Shown in pieces: positions 1 to 11,039 of a stretch of DNA of 64,000 nucleotides. A model generated the notes under the pieces. That model was not told the origin of the DNA, did not search any database, and worked only from the letters and a program-made list of their open reading frames with translations. Position 1 is the stretch's first letter, and the number at the start of each line of letters is the position of its first letter. Source of the DNA: Chelonoidis abingdonii (taxonomy: Eukaryota; Chordata; Testudines; Testudinidae); NCBI RefSeq assembly GCF_003597395.2, contig NC_133773.1, forward strand, positions 76,928,286 to 76,992,285, given 5' to 3'. The translations under genes and the position numbers were made by a program.

Positions 1-63
1 CATTCCCCCGCCCATCTCTTTCCCCGCCCCTTAACGTGCAGCTCTTCTTCCACCGCCTCCCCA

Positions 64-77
64 GTTGCTACGGTAAC
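64..77. promoter_or_regulatory. X-box-like RFX site 1
   Basis: The sequence GTTGCTACGGTAAC is an imperfect inverted repeat that fits the RFX consensus GTNRCC-(N0-3)-RGYAAC at all but one position: the right half is perfect and the left half has T for the last C. RFX factors drive many ciliary genes. It lies inside the CpG island, 131 bases from a second such site. Confidence 0.5.
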
Positions 78-153
78 TAACCCCCCCTGCCTCACCGTGT
101 CATCAGATTCGAGCTCCGCCTCCTCCTGCCCCCGAACGGTCAAGCGGCTCTCT

Positions 154-161
154 CCAATCAG
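154..161 (+). promoter_or_regulatory. CCAAT box (NF-Y site)
   Basis: CCAATCAG matches the NF-Y core with its usual 3' flank. It lies between the two X-box-like sites. NF-Y and RFX often act together at TATA-less promoters. Confidence 0.5.
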
Positions 162-194
162 ATTGCGGCTGGACGGAGGAGGCGGGCCCCGCTG

Positions 195-208
195 GTTGCC
201 TGGGTGAC
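195..208. promoter_or_regulatory. X-box-like RFX site 2
   Basis: GTTGCCTGGGTGAC has a perfect left half (GTTGCC), a 2-base spacer and a right half with one mismatch to RGYAAC. It sits just upstream of the candidate first exon. Confidence 0.5.
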
Positions 209-209
209 G

Positions 210-282
210 GGTTGGTTTGTTTCACCCCCAGCCGAGGGGACAGTGGCGGTGCGGGCAGCGCAGGGGCTCGGGCTGCGGTCAG
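210..282 (+). other. WDR17: candidate non-coding first exon of WDR17
   Basis: A good splice donor (CAG followed by GTAGGA) lies after position 282, downstream of the X-box/CCAAT cluster. The first coding exon is 20 kb away and has an in-frame stop just before its ATG, so at least one upstream non-coding exon is likely. The transcription start given here is a guess from the motif positions. Other GT donors exist in this GC-rich stretch, so the boundary needs transcript data. Confidence 0.3.
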
Positions 283-312
283 GTAGGAGCTGCGGCCAGT
301 TGGGTGCGCGCT

Positions 313-326
313 GGGCGGGGCGGGGC
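313..326. promoter_or_regulatory. GC box (Sp1-type)
   Basis: GGGCGGGGCGGGGC contains overlapping Sp1/KLF sites inside the CpG island. Confidence 0.4.
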
Positions 327-491
327 TCGCGCTTGCCGCCGGCAGATGTGCGGGCCGGGGCTGGGGCTGGGTCGGCGGCGGCTCGGGCTGTCAGTGCCTG
401 TCGGGGTTTGTGTTTCACATCAGCTGCCTCTGAGCAGCCCGAGACTGAGCGCTTCCTTCGCCTCCGCCGCCCGGCGCCGGGGAAAGGGTCT

Positions 492-499
492 CTGATTGG
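492..499 (-). promoter_or_regulatory. inverted CCAAT box
   Basis: CTGATTGG is the exact reverse complement of the CCAATCAG at 154-161. It lies near the downstream edge of the CpG island. Confidence 0.35.
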
Positions 500-789
500 C
501 AGCCTGTCACAGTCACACACAGTATCATCAATAAACTTTCTTTGGGGGACTTTGTGTTCCCCCCCGTGGGAGCTGCAGGGCGAGAGGGCGGCCGCGAGAA
601 GTGCCTGGCCTCGGAGATACTTGCTGGGTTTCCAGAGAAAAGATGGGGGTTCGCTTCTTTACGGGTGAAATCCTGTCTCCCCGCTAGGCAATGGCAGAAC
701 TGGAAAAACTGCTGAATGAAAGTCACACACATTCACAAAGATAAACTTGAAAACAAGTCTGAGCCAAAATAAACTTTACAGACATAAGG

Positions 790-1010
790 GTGGAAGAATT
801 GCCATACTGCATGGGACCAATAGTCTGTCTAGCCCATTATCTTGTCTTTGACTGTGGCCATTGCCGGAGGTTTGGAGGAGTGAACAGAACATGGCAATTT
901 TGAAGAGAGCCACCTGTTTCTTCTGGTTTCTGGCAGTCAGTGCTTCAGGGTCACCCTGAGCATAGGATTACAGCCATGAACTTCTTGGCTAATAGCCATA
1001 GATCAGACCT
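790..1010. repeat. CR1-associated interspersed repeat fragment
   Basis: The text beginning near 800 (attgccatactgcatggga and the following accaatagtctgtctagccc) is a diverged copy of a common turtle/crocodilian repeat. A cleaner copy lies at 26565-26640. I recognise it as CR1-associated; the subfamily is not determined. Confidence 0.5.
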
Positions 1011-1019
1011 GCACAACTG

Positions 1020-1632
1020 GTAAAGCTGTGAGGGCCACATTACTCCAAAGAAAACAGCTGAGGGCCGAACCCCTCCCGGCCTGTGGAAACACCCCGCTCC
1101 AGCGCTGCCCAGCCCTGCAGAAACAAACTCTCCTTCCCCAGCACAGCCCCACCAAAACAGCTGTGGGCCAAAAAGGAAGGTTGGGGATGGTGAGGTGATG
1201 CTTGATTTTAAATCAACCAGGGGCTCTCAGCTGAAGAGGTGGCTGGGAGCTGTCAGGGGCAAATTAAAGGGCCCGGAGCTCCTGCGGCTGGGGGAACCCA
1301 GAGTTTTGCGGGGCTGGGGCAGGGATTTAAAGGCCCAGAGCTCCTGCCGCTGAGAGGAGCCCGAGCCTTTTAAATCCCAGCCCCAGCCCATCTGCTGGAA
1401 CCGCAGCCGGGATTCAAAGGGCTCTGGGCTGCCCGTGGCGGCGGGGAGCCCTGAGCCCTTTAAATCTCAGCCGCAGCCAGGAATCTCTGCGGGCAGCCCA
1501 GAGCCCTTTGATTCCCGGCTGCGGCTGGGATTTAAAGGGCTCTGGTCTCCCTGCGGCTGCGGGAAGCTCAGAGCCTTTTGAATCCCATTCACGGCTAAGA
1601 TTTAAATGGCTCTGGGCTCCCCGCTGCTCCTG
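1020..1632. repeat. GC-rich non-autonomous DNA element with alternating inverted units
   Basis: The second half holds at least eight copies of a roughly 25-35-base unit (core gggatttaaagggctctggg). They alternate between direct orientation (near 1322, 1409, 1527 and 1598) and reverse complement (near 1358, 1444, 1492 and 1562). The first part (1020-1200) is also GC-rich and looks like the arm of the same element. There is no coding capacity. This fits a MITE-like repeat; the superfamily is not clear. Confidence 0.5.
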
Positions 1633-1815
1633 AAGTTTTTTTGCTGCAGGATGGCTACCTTTAAATCTGCTATTGTGTGGCCAGGGAGATTGAAGTGTTC
1701 TCCTACAGGTTTTTGTATATTGCCATTCCTAATATCTGATTTGTGTCCATTTATCCTTTTCCGTAGAGACTGTCCAGTTTGGCCGTGTACATAGCAGAGG
1801 GGCATTGCTGGCAAT
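1633..1815 (-). mobile_element. Penelope-like element fragment, GIY-YIG endonuclease part
   Basis: The reverse strand encodes a stretch containing GQTGQSLRKRINGHKSDI, followed by VGEHF and LPGHTIADLKVAILQQ. This matches the C-terminal GIY-YIG endonuclease domain of Penelope-like retroelements: GQTG loop, catalytic-type arginine in LRKRIN, and the following HF segment. Only the end of the domain remains; the reverse transcriptase is missing. It is joined head to head with another copy at 1828-2226. The element is a decayed fossil with no role in WDR17. Confidence 0.7.
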
Positions 1816-1857
1816 AATAAACCATCATATGCCAGCAGTGCCCCTCTGCTATGTACA
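1786..1857. repeat. 27-bp inverted repeat at the junction of two PLE copies
   Basis: Arms at 1786-1812 and 1831-1857 pair with a single mismatch around an 18-base loop. The pairing arises because two PLE fragments meet with their 5' sides facing each other. Confidence 0.8.
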
Positions 1858-2226
1858 TCGGCCAAATCAGATATTAGGAATGGCCATCCTGCAGCAAAAA
1901 ACACTTCAGGACCAGACTTCAAAGAGAAACTGCTGAGCTTCAGTTCATCCTGCAAATTTGACACCATCAGCTCAGATTAAACAAAGACTGTGAATGGCTT
2001 GCCAACTACGAACCAGTTCTCCTCCCTTGGTTTTCACACCTCAACTGCTAGAACAGGGCCTCATCCTCCCACTGAATTACCTCGTTATCTCTAGCTTGCT
2101 TGCATATATATACCTGCCCCTGGAAATTTCCACTACATGCATCTGACGAAGTGGGTATTCATCCACGAAAGCTCATGCTCCAAAACGTTTGTTAGTCTAT
2201 AAGGTGCCGCAGGATTCTTTGCTGCT
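1828..2226 (+). mobile_element. Penelope-like element fragment, 3' end
   Basis: This copy starts with the same GIY-YIG-adjacent sequence as the minus-strand copy. After an internal deletion near 1875 it runs through the typical turtle PLE 3' region (catctgacgaagtgggtatt, then ctcatgctccaaaacg, then gttagtctataaggtgc) and ends in tctttgctgctttt. It is non-coding and truncated at its 5' side. Confidence 0.7.
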
Positions 2227-2231
2227 TTTGG

Positions 2232-3975
2232 AAATGTAGTGTTTTTTGTAGCCATGTCAGTCCTGGGACATTAGAGACACAAGGTGAGAGAGGTAAATAT
2301 CTTTTATTGGACCAACTTCTATTAGTGAGAGAGACAAGCTTTTGAGCTTACACGGAGTCCTCCTTTAGGCCTGGGAAATTTATTCAGAGAATCACAGCTA
2401 AATATAAAGTGGAATAGATTGGTTAGTGCAAGTAGTTAAGACATATTTCAAGGGACTATTCATGGTGAAGTGGCTCATTAACACCTTTCCAGTCATGGGG
2501 GGGAAAGAAAGAGGGGGGTTGTTAGTAGGTTATAGATTGTTATAATATGCTACCAATCTGGTGTCTCTATTCAGTCCATGATTTTTTAGTGTCTGGCAAA
2601 GTTAGGAGTTTTTAAGCTTCCAGTTCATCTTTTGAAAGCGTTGTGCAGATTTCCTTTGAATATGCGGACTGAGATCAAATATAAAGTGATCTCTTTGTGT
2701 TTTTTGTCTTTTCTTATTTTCTTATCTGAGTTCATTCAAGAGCATAGTGATTGGTTTCACCCACATACTTATTATTGGGGCATTTAGTGCACTGGATGAG
2801 GTACACCATGTGTTGCGATAGGCATATGTAGGAGCCATGGATCTTGAAAGGTGTGTTGATCATTGTAGTAGGGGAGATATGTCTGCAAGTTTCACATCTG
2901 TTCTTCTAGCAGGGTCTGTTGCTGCTTTGAGTTGATGTGTCCTGGTGTGTAGGAGTATGCTTCTGACGATGAGCTTGGAGAGGCTGGGAGATAGTTTGAA
3001 GGCCAGAAGAGGGGGTTCAGGAAAGACTTCTTTATGGATGAGGCCCCCATCAAGTATGAGTTGAAGTTGTTTGATGGTATCCCGTATGGGTTCCAGTGTT
3101 GAGTGATAGATGACAACTAGGAGTGGTTGGAGGGGGTGTTATTTGTGTATTGAAGCAAGTTCACCTGGGGTATTTGGGTGGACCGCTCCATGATGCAATC
3201 TGCTTCTCTGGTGGAGTGTCCTTGTTTGGTGAAGGTGGTTTTGAGCACATATCCTGGACTTTTTCCTCTGAGCAAATCCTGTGATTTGTCTGTAGTGCCT
3301 AGCTATAGATGCTAAATTTTGTGATGTATTTGGGGAAATTACTGGATCTGTGAAGGTAGGTGTGGTGATCTGTGAGTGTCTTGTATATTGTCTGTTGGGT
3401 TCCATTGTTGAAGCTGGTTGTGGTATCCAGGAAGTTGATGCTAGCAGGGAGTGTTCGAGAGAGAATTTAGTGGACAGGTGGTGGTTGAAATTGTGGTGAA
3501 AATCTGTGAGGGAATTTAAGTCACCTGTCTAGAGGATGAAAATAGCATTGATGTAGCTCAGGTATATCCTTGGTTCTGTGGTGTGATTGTCTAGAAATTC
3601 TTCAAGATGGCCCATGAAGAGGTTGGCATACTGGGGAACCATCCCAGTACCCATGGCAGTTCCCATGGTTTGGACAAAGTGTTTGTTGTTGAATGTAAAA
3701 TTATTATGGGTAAGGATGCAGTGGATGAGTTTGGAGTGGATATCTGAGAGTTGTCCATTGTCTTGTAAATATTGAGGCAGGCAGCTATGCCACCATTGTG
3801 AGGGATGTTGGTGTATAGGAAAACGACATCCAAGGTGACAAGGATGGTGTTCTGAGGAAGATTGTTAATGTTGCAGAGTTTGTGGAGGAAGTCAGTTTTG
3901 TCCTGGAGGAAGCTGGCCTGTTGCATGGTTTGAGGATTGTTTCTACGAGTCCAGATGTCTTATGAAAAGACATCC
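2232..3975 (-). mobile_element. Penelope-like element, reverse-transcriptase part, decayed
   Basis: On the minus strand the 3' tail lies at 2270-2400 (tcttttattggaccaacttc and tgagagagacaagc on the + strand). The reverse transcriptase lies leftward-reading at 2880-3975. At about 3798-3815 the translation reads LYTNIPH, preceded by DVVF, which is the signature palm motif of PLE reverse transcriptases. The reading frame is broken into pieces (about 3591-3926, 3139-3405 and 2892-3116) by stops and frameshifts, so it is inactive. The finger and N-terminal parts are missing. Confidence 0.75.
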
Positions 3976-5790
3976 AGTTTTGATATTAAAGATTGAATGC
4001 AGTGATAGAGAATGAACAATTACTGTTTGCACCACATCCCTTCATGAAATTCTTCTCACTGTTAAACATCTGCACCTCATTTCTAGTTTGAATTTGTCTC
4101 ATTTTGACTTCCAGCCATTGGCTCTTGTTTACACTTTTGTCTGGTACACTGAAAACCCTCTATTTAAAAGCAATCTTCTCCCAGACTAGGTACATGGATT
4201 GTAATCAAGTGTTCTCTTAATTTATTTGATAAGCTAAATAATTTGAGTTTATCACTGTTAAGACAGAATTTTCAGTCCTCATAACTCAGATTTAAAATTG
4301 CAAAAAGTCAAGAAGTGCAAATGCAGTCATAACTCAGCTGCTGTTTACTTATGCAGAATAACTATGACTATTTGTTTCAGCATGATGTATTATTCTTTAT
4401 TTTAAATTGTGTACTGTAAAATGTATACTTTACAAAAATTACATTTACTAATTCGCACATTTTATATTTGTATTGCAGTAGTGACCAAAGGCTCCACTCA
4501 GGATCACAGCCTGCTTGTGCTACTAGCTGTACAAACACACAGGGAGCCATGGTACCTTGAAGAATTTACCATTTAAACAGACAAGACATAAACCTAGTAA
4601 TAGAGATGATCTAAGCAAAATGTCAAAGGTAAATGTCAGGTTTTTTTTTCTTAAACTATTTTCCCCTCAGTACCATCTCCCTCCTCTTTTCCCTTTCCTC
4701 CTCCATCCTTCTGTTTCAGTTTCTGGACCATGTTGATCCAATGGGACACATCCTAACCCCCAAGTAGGTGTTCAGACAGAATGTGGCTGAAGTGAGCTTC
4801 ACTCTGGCAAGCTATGGCTGAAGTAACAACCCCAGTGTTATAAGATGGCATAAGTTAGACAGGCCCTGATATGTGCCAGTAGCTGTGCTGTACCCCAGCA
4901 TTAGGAAGAGGGCAGAGGTGGTATACACAACCACCTTTTTTCCCCCATTTGGGTTCTGTACTAAAACACTCCTTGGCTGGACCAAAGGATCAGGGCCAAT
5001 GTATCCTCCTTCACCTTTCCCTATCTGAGATTCAGGCTAAGTGTGGGGAAAATGGGAAAAATGCTTGTGAGTTGGTTCCTCTGGTTCAGTTACTGAAAGT
5101 GTCTACAGACATCAGACCTCCTCCTGCATTTTTTGATGGCTACTCCAGCAGCCTTCTATACTGTGCAGGGAATACTGGACAATATTTAAATGTGGAGTTC
5201 CAGAAGGTATTTCTGCTTTCTAGACAAAAGAGAATTTTAAATTGGTACATGTTACATACCCCTTTGACAAGCAAATTGCAGCATGTATAAGGATCAGTAA
5301 CTCAGGGTTCTACATTTCTATTAATGAATTAAGCAAGTTTTTCTGTTTAAAAAAGGTAAAATCTAAGGACTGAGCCACAAAATAAAAACATTCTGTTTAT
5401 TGTAGTGGGGAAACAAAGGAGTTATGAAAACATGTAAATAGTAAACAGTTCAAAGATACATATTGTTCAAAATTATCCTTCTCTAGATAAAGACTGAATA
5501 TGCGATTTTTATGCAAGAGATTAAACAGGGTTTGACTGAGAGGAGTTATACTTCTATGCTAGAGGATTTCAGGTGTGCTGACATTTGACTCAGTCAAGAA
5601 CGCAGAATTAATCAAAACAAAATACCTAATAAAGTCTTGTTTTTAGTTTTGAAAAAAAATAAAAATGTTTAATGCACAATTTGAAAGATGAGTGGGAAGT
5701 GGCTAATTTGGCACTGCATACAAATATTTTTGTGCAATAGAGGAAAACACATTGCTTTGCCATCTGAGATGTATCAGACTTTACAGTATT
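3976..5790. other. intron 1, no recognised feature
   Basis: This AT-rich sequence has scattered short open frames, of which 4949-5290 (113 codons) is the longest. None has recognisable domains or coding-like conservation that I can see. I read it as intronic DNA with unrecognised old repeats. Confidence 0.5.
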
Positions 5791-5810
5791 GCATATAATA
5801 CTTGAAAAAC

Positions 5811-6030
5811 AAGGTGGGTAAGAGTTTTTTTATTGGACCAACTTTTGCCAGTGAGAGAGAAGTTTTTGAGCTTACACAGAGCTCTTCTTCTGTCCTCCTC
5901 ATGTGTGTAAGCTCGTAAGCTTGTCTCTCATCAACAGAAGTTGGTCCAATAAAAGATATTACCTCACCCACTTTCTCTCTCTAATATCCTGGGACCAACA
6001 TGACTACAACAACACTCTATATTTTCTTTT
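5811..6030. repeat. paired inverted PLE 3' tails
   Basis: A minus-orientation tail (5811-5880, with ttttattggaccaactttt) faces a plus-orientation tail (5905-6030, with agaagttggtccaataaaag). They form an imperfect inverted repeat of about 70 bases per arm. The right arm ends in the usual ctgggaccaacatgactac. Confidence 0.65.
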
Positions 6031-7389
6031 AGAAATATTCATATTTACATATGGGAAGGATAGTACCAGCGTAGAGCCTATTTTATTATTATTACTAGAA
6101 TGTATAGAGTAGTATCAAGTGACACTGATCCAGGTACAACTTCCATTTCCACTGTGGAAATGTAAAGGCAACATTCTTCTATAGTATTTCCACTGTTTGC
6201 GTGTTGTTTCTGAAAACCATATCCTACTGTTGATTTTTGCACAAAGTGTCAGCTGACTATTGGGAGTTCTGCACATAAATCTGTTTCAAGATATGAACTA
6301 AAGTGTAATCAAAAACAGTACTTGAATATAAAAAGTCTGAGGATACCTCTGATTGTATTCTAGTTAAGTTCCTGCTGGAATTGCAGGATGATTGTCAAAA
6401 AATTGCAGCTGAGTTGTGGTAAGGAAGTACATTATTACTTTTCTGCGATTTTCCACTGTTGGCTTCCTGGGGCTGAAGAGCAGGGGATTCCGCTGTTGTC
6501 CCTCTGGTGCCGGTGGGGGATGGGAAGGTGGGCATATTAGTGGTGGTGGTCCTTAGTTAAATATCAAAGATAAATGGAGCCATTTTTCTTTAGTTTGCTA
6601 GTAAAGAACACTGCCAGTGCCACTTTCTTACTTTACAAACCTCATCTCCCAGCAAAAATCTTTCCTTGTAGTAAAGTGCAATTTATATAACGAAGTGAAA
6701 TCCCTTCTAAAAGTGCTTCCATAATACAGATAGAATCCGAGGAGGAGGTAGGAGCAGAGAAACTCAGTCACAAAAGACTGGTATCCACAACCCTTGCTGC
6801 GTGTGCCCAGTTTTCAAGAGACCAACTCCCCCTTTTTAAAAAAAAACACAACCAAACAAATGTTTATTAGCATGAGCTAAGGATTAGATGTGACTTTATT
6901 ACTTCCTCAGATGGTGTGTGACTGGAAAGAAAAAAGTTATGTGCCAATGTACAAGGAGTACAAACATATCCGTGGTCATCTGCTTGCTGAGTGCTGTAGA
7001 AAGCAACTAAGAAACAAAGAGAAATACTGAAAAGTCTATTCTTCCTGAAATTTTTTAATAGGAAAAAGCAAAAACTATGTTATTTGTTGTGTGTCCCCAT
7101 CACTATAGTATTGGAGCACTTCCCAAATATTTAAAAGTAGGAATTGCAATAGTCTTTTTCTACCTTCCCAACCTATAGGAGAAATAACTCGACTAGTTTC
7201 TATGATTTTTGTTTGTCTGTTTGTGGGAACACATTATTGAATAAAGGCTCCATACAAGAAAATTTTGCAATTGGTTCTGGAAGTGATACCTGGGGTTATA
7301 TATAATTTTATTTTGAAGAAATATATTCCATACTCTGTCTAGCCCCTGTGAAAATTTGGTATTCTGCACTCATAAGTCTCCCCCTATTG
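6031..7389. other. intron 1, no recognised feature
   Basis: AT-rich with no exon, RNA gene or clear repeat family that I can name. Confidence 0.4.
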
Positions 7390-7990
7390 GTTGACAGGGA
7401 ATTGTTCTGGTGGAGCATAGCTGTGGTGGGAGATGATGATCATAGAGGGAGAGATAGGATCTCTCAGGTTGCTGTGGCCAATCCCATGGAGAGATTTTAG
7501 TATAAGGGCAGAAAATTTGTAGTAACTGTGGAGATCATGAAGGCACGAATCACTGTGTCCAGTTTAGAGTTTCATGGGATTAGAACACTGTCTACTAGTG
7601 AATAGCAGATGGAAGCAGATGATTTTTGGCACCAGGGTTGTTAGAGCATCCAGTAGCATTGAAGAGTTTAAAAGGACCCCTTAAAGATGCTGAAGCCTGC
7701 ATTCATATTCTGAGAAGAGATGCCTTCTGTAGTTTGGGATGTTACATGGGAAGCAGATTCTTCAAGGATCTTCTGTCTTCCTAACAGGATCACCTGAATC
7801 TTGCAGTAAGAAATCTGGGAGATGGTGTACTTTATTTTTGTATAAAGGAGATGTAAAGCTGGATATAATCTATATACTGTTGGTACTTCAGTCCATCTTG
7901 TCTCATCAGCTCTCCCAACAATTTGATAAAGATGTTGAATAACATGGGGGAGAAGATTGAGCCTTGTGGGACGCTATCTGTGAGTGTTTT
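7390..7990 (-). mobile_element. L2-type LINE reverse transcriptase remnant
   Basis: The reverse complement of about 7935-7975 reads VPQGSIFSPMLFN. This matches the VPQGS..SP.LFN box of L2/CR1-clade reverse transcriptases, and downstream codons resemble the usual continuation. The surrounding 600 bases have the look of the same element but are interrupted by stops. It is an inactive fossil. Confidence 0.5.
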
Positions 7991-10900
7991 GTAGCTGAAG
8001 ATAGTATTTAAAGTTATTTTTTCCTTTTTATTTATTTATTTTTACTTTCTTTAGATATTTGCAAGATATGCTGCTCTCTGGGGGCTCATTCCTGTTCCCA
8101 GTTAAATAAGTGGGAATAGTATCAGGCCACGTACTCATCTGAACGTTATCTTCTTAAATCAGTGTCAGATACTGGTTTCATTCCCCTTCAAGATAGGCCA
8201 AGATATAGTATTATACTGAAGATGCGCTTTTAGTGTTTCTTCTTTATCTTTATGTCATATATATAATGTGCTTTGAACACTGTTGATAAGAACACTGTGG
8301 ATTGGCTTGACCAGATTGCATATACCAAATAAATATGTCATACATGCAGAACACAGTAGTTCTTTCTAGGGTTAACTGTAAACTGAGTGCAGTTGATCTG
8401 TAATTATTGAGAAAATTACATGGAACTCTATGACGCCATTATCATAGAGTTGCTTTTCAGAATAGAGTTTCACTTTAAATGATGATTTTAAGGTTATGTA
8501 TGTGTTTAATACAATATTATGTGCAATAATACTACATTCTAGGAATCGTACACATCTCTCTTCTAGACTTTTGCGATTGTTGGAATTTATCATGGGTGTA
8601 TACATTCTAATTTCAATGCATTCAAAACAACTTTCTGTGTTATTTTTTTCAGTATCCTGCTTTTTAAATATTAACATTCTCTTAGCACAATATTATGAGT
8701 AAAGAAGGATCACAGATGTGTTTTAAGGTAGAAAAGGCTTTTTTAACCCTCAAAGCAATGTCAGAATTTATGAATGAATTTTGTTACATTCTTCATTAAC
8801 TGTTTCTTAATCTCTGATTTGCACCTGTTAATTTCAAAATGTGATACCAATTAGCAGGGATTGAAGCATAAACATATGCTTTCTAGATTAAGAAAGATGG
8901 ATAAGATCTAACATAAGCTACAGACTTTGCTCAAGGTAGTTTGCTCACCAATCATTCTGGCGATTTGACTGACCAGACCTGCTGGCCAGGACCCAAGACA
9001 CAGAGCAAGAAGTGCTTGGGTCTTTTGTCTCCTCAGGTGTAGGCAAAAGATGGAATCTCGCTGTGTGGCTTATATTTCCAAAGGGATTTTTTTGTCTTAA
9101 AATTCAGAAAGTCCTCCTAGGGATTCAGTCTCTTATGTCTCTCTGGGGTGCAGGAGCCATGTTAATTCTCTGTCTCATGAGTATAGGCTCAGGATAACCA
9201 CTGTTGGTTTAGCTTGATAGCTTTGTTTATGGCTAATATATAAATTGAGGTAAATCCACATTCCTTTGTGTAAAACAGACCTGTTTATCACTTTACCAGG
9301 CTAGGCTGTTTTTTGTTTTAAACATGTTCTGGTAACATTATACAAAGGGAATTATTAACTTCATATATAAGGTTAACATGTGCATTTTATGATGATATTA
9401 ATAATCAGCGTATTATTAGCTTTCATGTGATACCTCACAAGGCATATTTTGTACAAATATTGCAGAAGCGTGTATGGTATAAATACAGGGGTGGATAGGG
9501 TCACAGCTGTGATTGGGCATATTTTAAAATACTGTTTAACTGGGTTGAAATAGAATCAGACAAGATGAGGCTCATTCTGAACTCTCGCCAATTTTTCACT
9601 GGTATAAATACATTGAATTTATTGGTGGTATTTCTAACTCTCAGAATTAGAAAGCTGGACTGAGTCCTGTGTCATTAAATTACAGGCACTACACATCATA
9701 TTGGAATTATTTTAAGAAACTAAATAGCTAATTTTATCTAGAGAAATTAATTATTTTGCTTCATTTTTCTAAAACAGAGACAGTAGCAGTTGATATCTTT
9801 GACAAATTATAAAGTTTATAATAATCAATGAATAACAGATTTAGCAACATAATTAATCAACCAATAATAAATGATCTAATACTCTCTCTTTTATCTTTCT
9901 TCCAAAAATACCAGCCCAACTTTTCCAAAAGCATGAGGATAATAGATGGATTTTCCAATGTGTCCAAAGTCAACATGGCTATTTTGGATCAAGGAGTGAG
10001 GGTGAATTCCAGAGAGCAGGGGCCCTACCAGAAAACATTCTATTGACAGGTCCTGCTTTCATATACACAGCAGCTCCAACTTGAAATGCCTTTATGTGTC
10101 CAAGTGTTACTGTGTCATATCGAGAGAGAGGCCATCTCTCAAGTATGTCGGTCCCGTGTAATTTATGTATTTGTAGCTCAAATTCAACTGTAAATTAAAC
10201 TGCATACAGAAAACAATAGACAACTGATGAAGATCATGGAGCACTTGTATAATGTGCTTGTGATGAAAATTTATAGTATATAGGAATTGAGTACATCACA
10301 CTATTCTTTATCAGCTTCAGTTTCCACACTGATTTAAAGTGTGGGTCTATGTACAGTGTAGTGCAGCAATCTAATCTTAGACTGAGAACGGCATAGTTGA
10401 TGGTATTAAAGTGCCCAAACAAAAGAATTGTTTGCAACTTCCAGGCCAGATATAGTTTGGAGAAGTTGTGCTCTCCCTTGCTGCTATATAATCATGTAAT
10501 AAATAAATTCAACAGTGAAATTGAGATTGTGTGAACTTTACTAACAAATTATGGGCATATATTTTCATTCTAAACAGCAGATATAATTCGTACCATGGTT
10601 TCCAACTGCCTTCCCCAGCCTACCAACTTCAGCTCAATCAACTCTTATTCATGCAATAATCATTCTCATACTTTGGGGCCAGGTACTCAACTGCTCCATC
10701 TGGGCCAGAGAAGATTGAGAGATTGACACAGACCCTACCTTGTGTTCAGGTTGACTGAGAATTGATATACCTTCTCCCCCTTTCAGGCATTATAGGGATC
10801 AAATTATTATGGATTTAATGGCTCCAGTGGTCCCACAATAATAGCTGTGAGGCAAGCTTGGTCAAACTTGTCTATAAAGTTCTGCACTCGTCCATTCTTT

Positions 10901-11039
10901 CATGTAGAGAAGATCCTGTAAAGCAATCCTAGCTTTAAAATTGGTGGCAAACCTTGATGTGAAGGGATTGGGTGGAGAGAGGAATTAACTGTGTTGCAGC
11001 TGATTGAGAATGATAAATTTTAAACCATTTGTAGATCTT
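7991..11039. other. intron 1, no recognised feature
   Basis: AT-rich sequence. A weak resemblance to the LINE-like repeat at 53040 exists near 10340-10390 (gtgcagcaatctaatctt). Otherwise I recognise nothing. Confidence 0.4.

Larger units (their letters stand above)
1..620. promoter_or_regulatory. WDR17: CpG island promoter region of WDR17
   Basis: This stretch is strikingly richer in CpG and GC than the AT-rich sequence after it. It has several GC boxes, CCAAT boxes and X-box-like sites but no TATA box. It lies upstream of, and on the same strand as, the WDR17 coding exons. No other gene start is visible in the window, so it is inferred to be the WDR17 promoter plus a non-coding first exon. 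Open frames on both strands inside it look like products of GC-rich composition rather than genes. CpG-island promoters often fire in both directions, so an antisense transcript is possible but is not shown by the sequence. Confidence 0.7.

Noticed and set aside
158..520. 120-codon minus-strand frame in the CpG island
   Set aside because: It is a product of GC-rich composition; low-complexity Arg/Pro/Ala content and no domain. Overlapping frames occur on both strands.
4949..5290. 113-codon + strand open frame in intron 1
   Set aside because: No recognised domain, no matching splice sites in context, and no similarity to WDR17 or to a mobile element that I can name.
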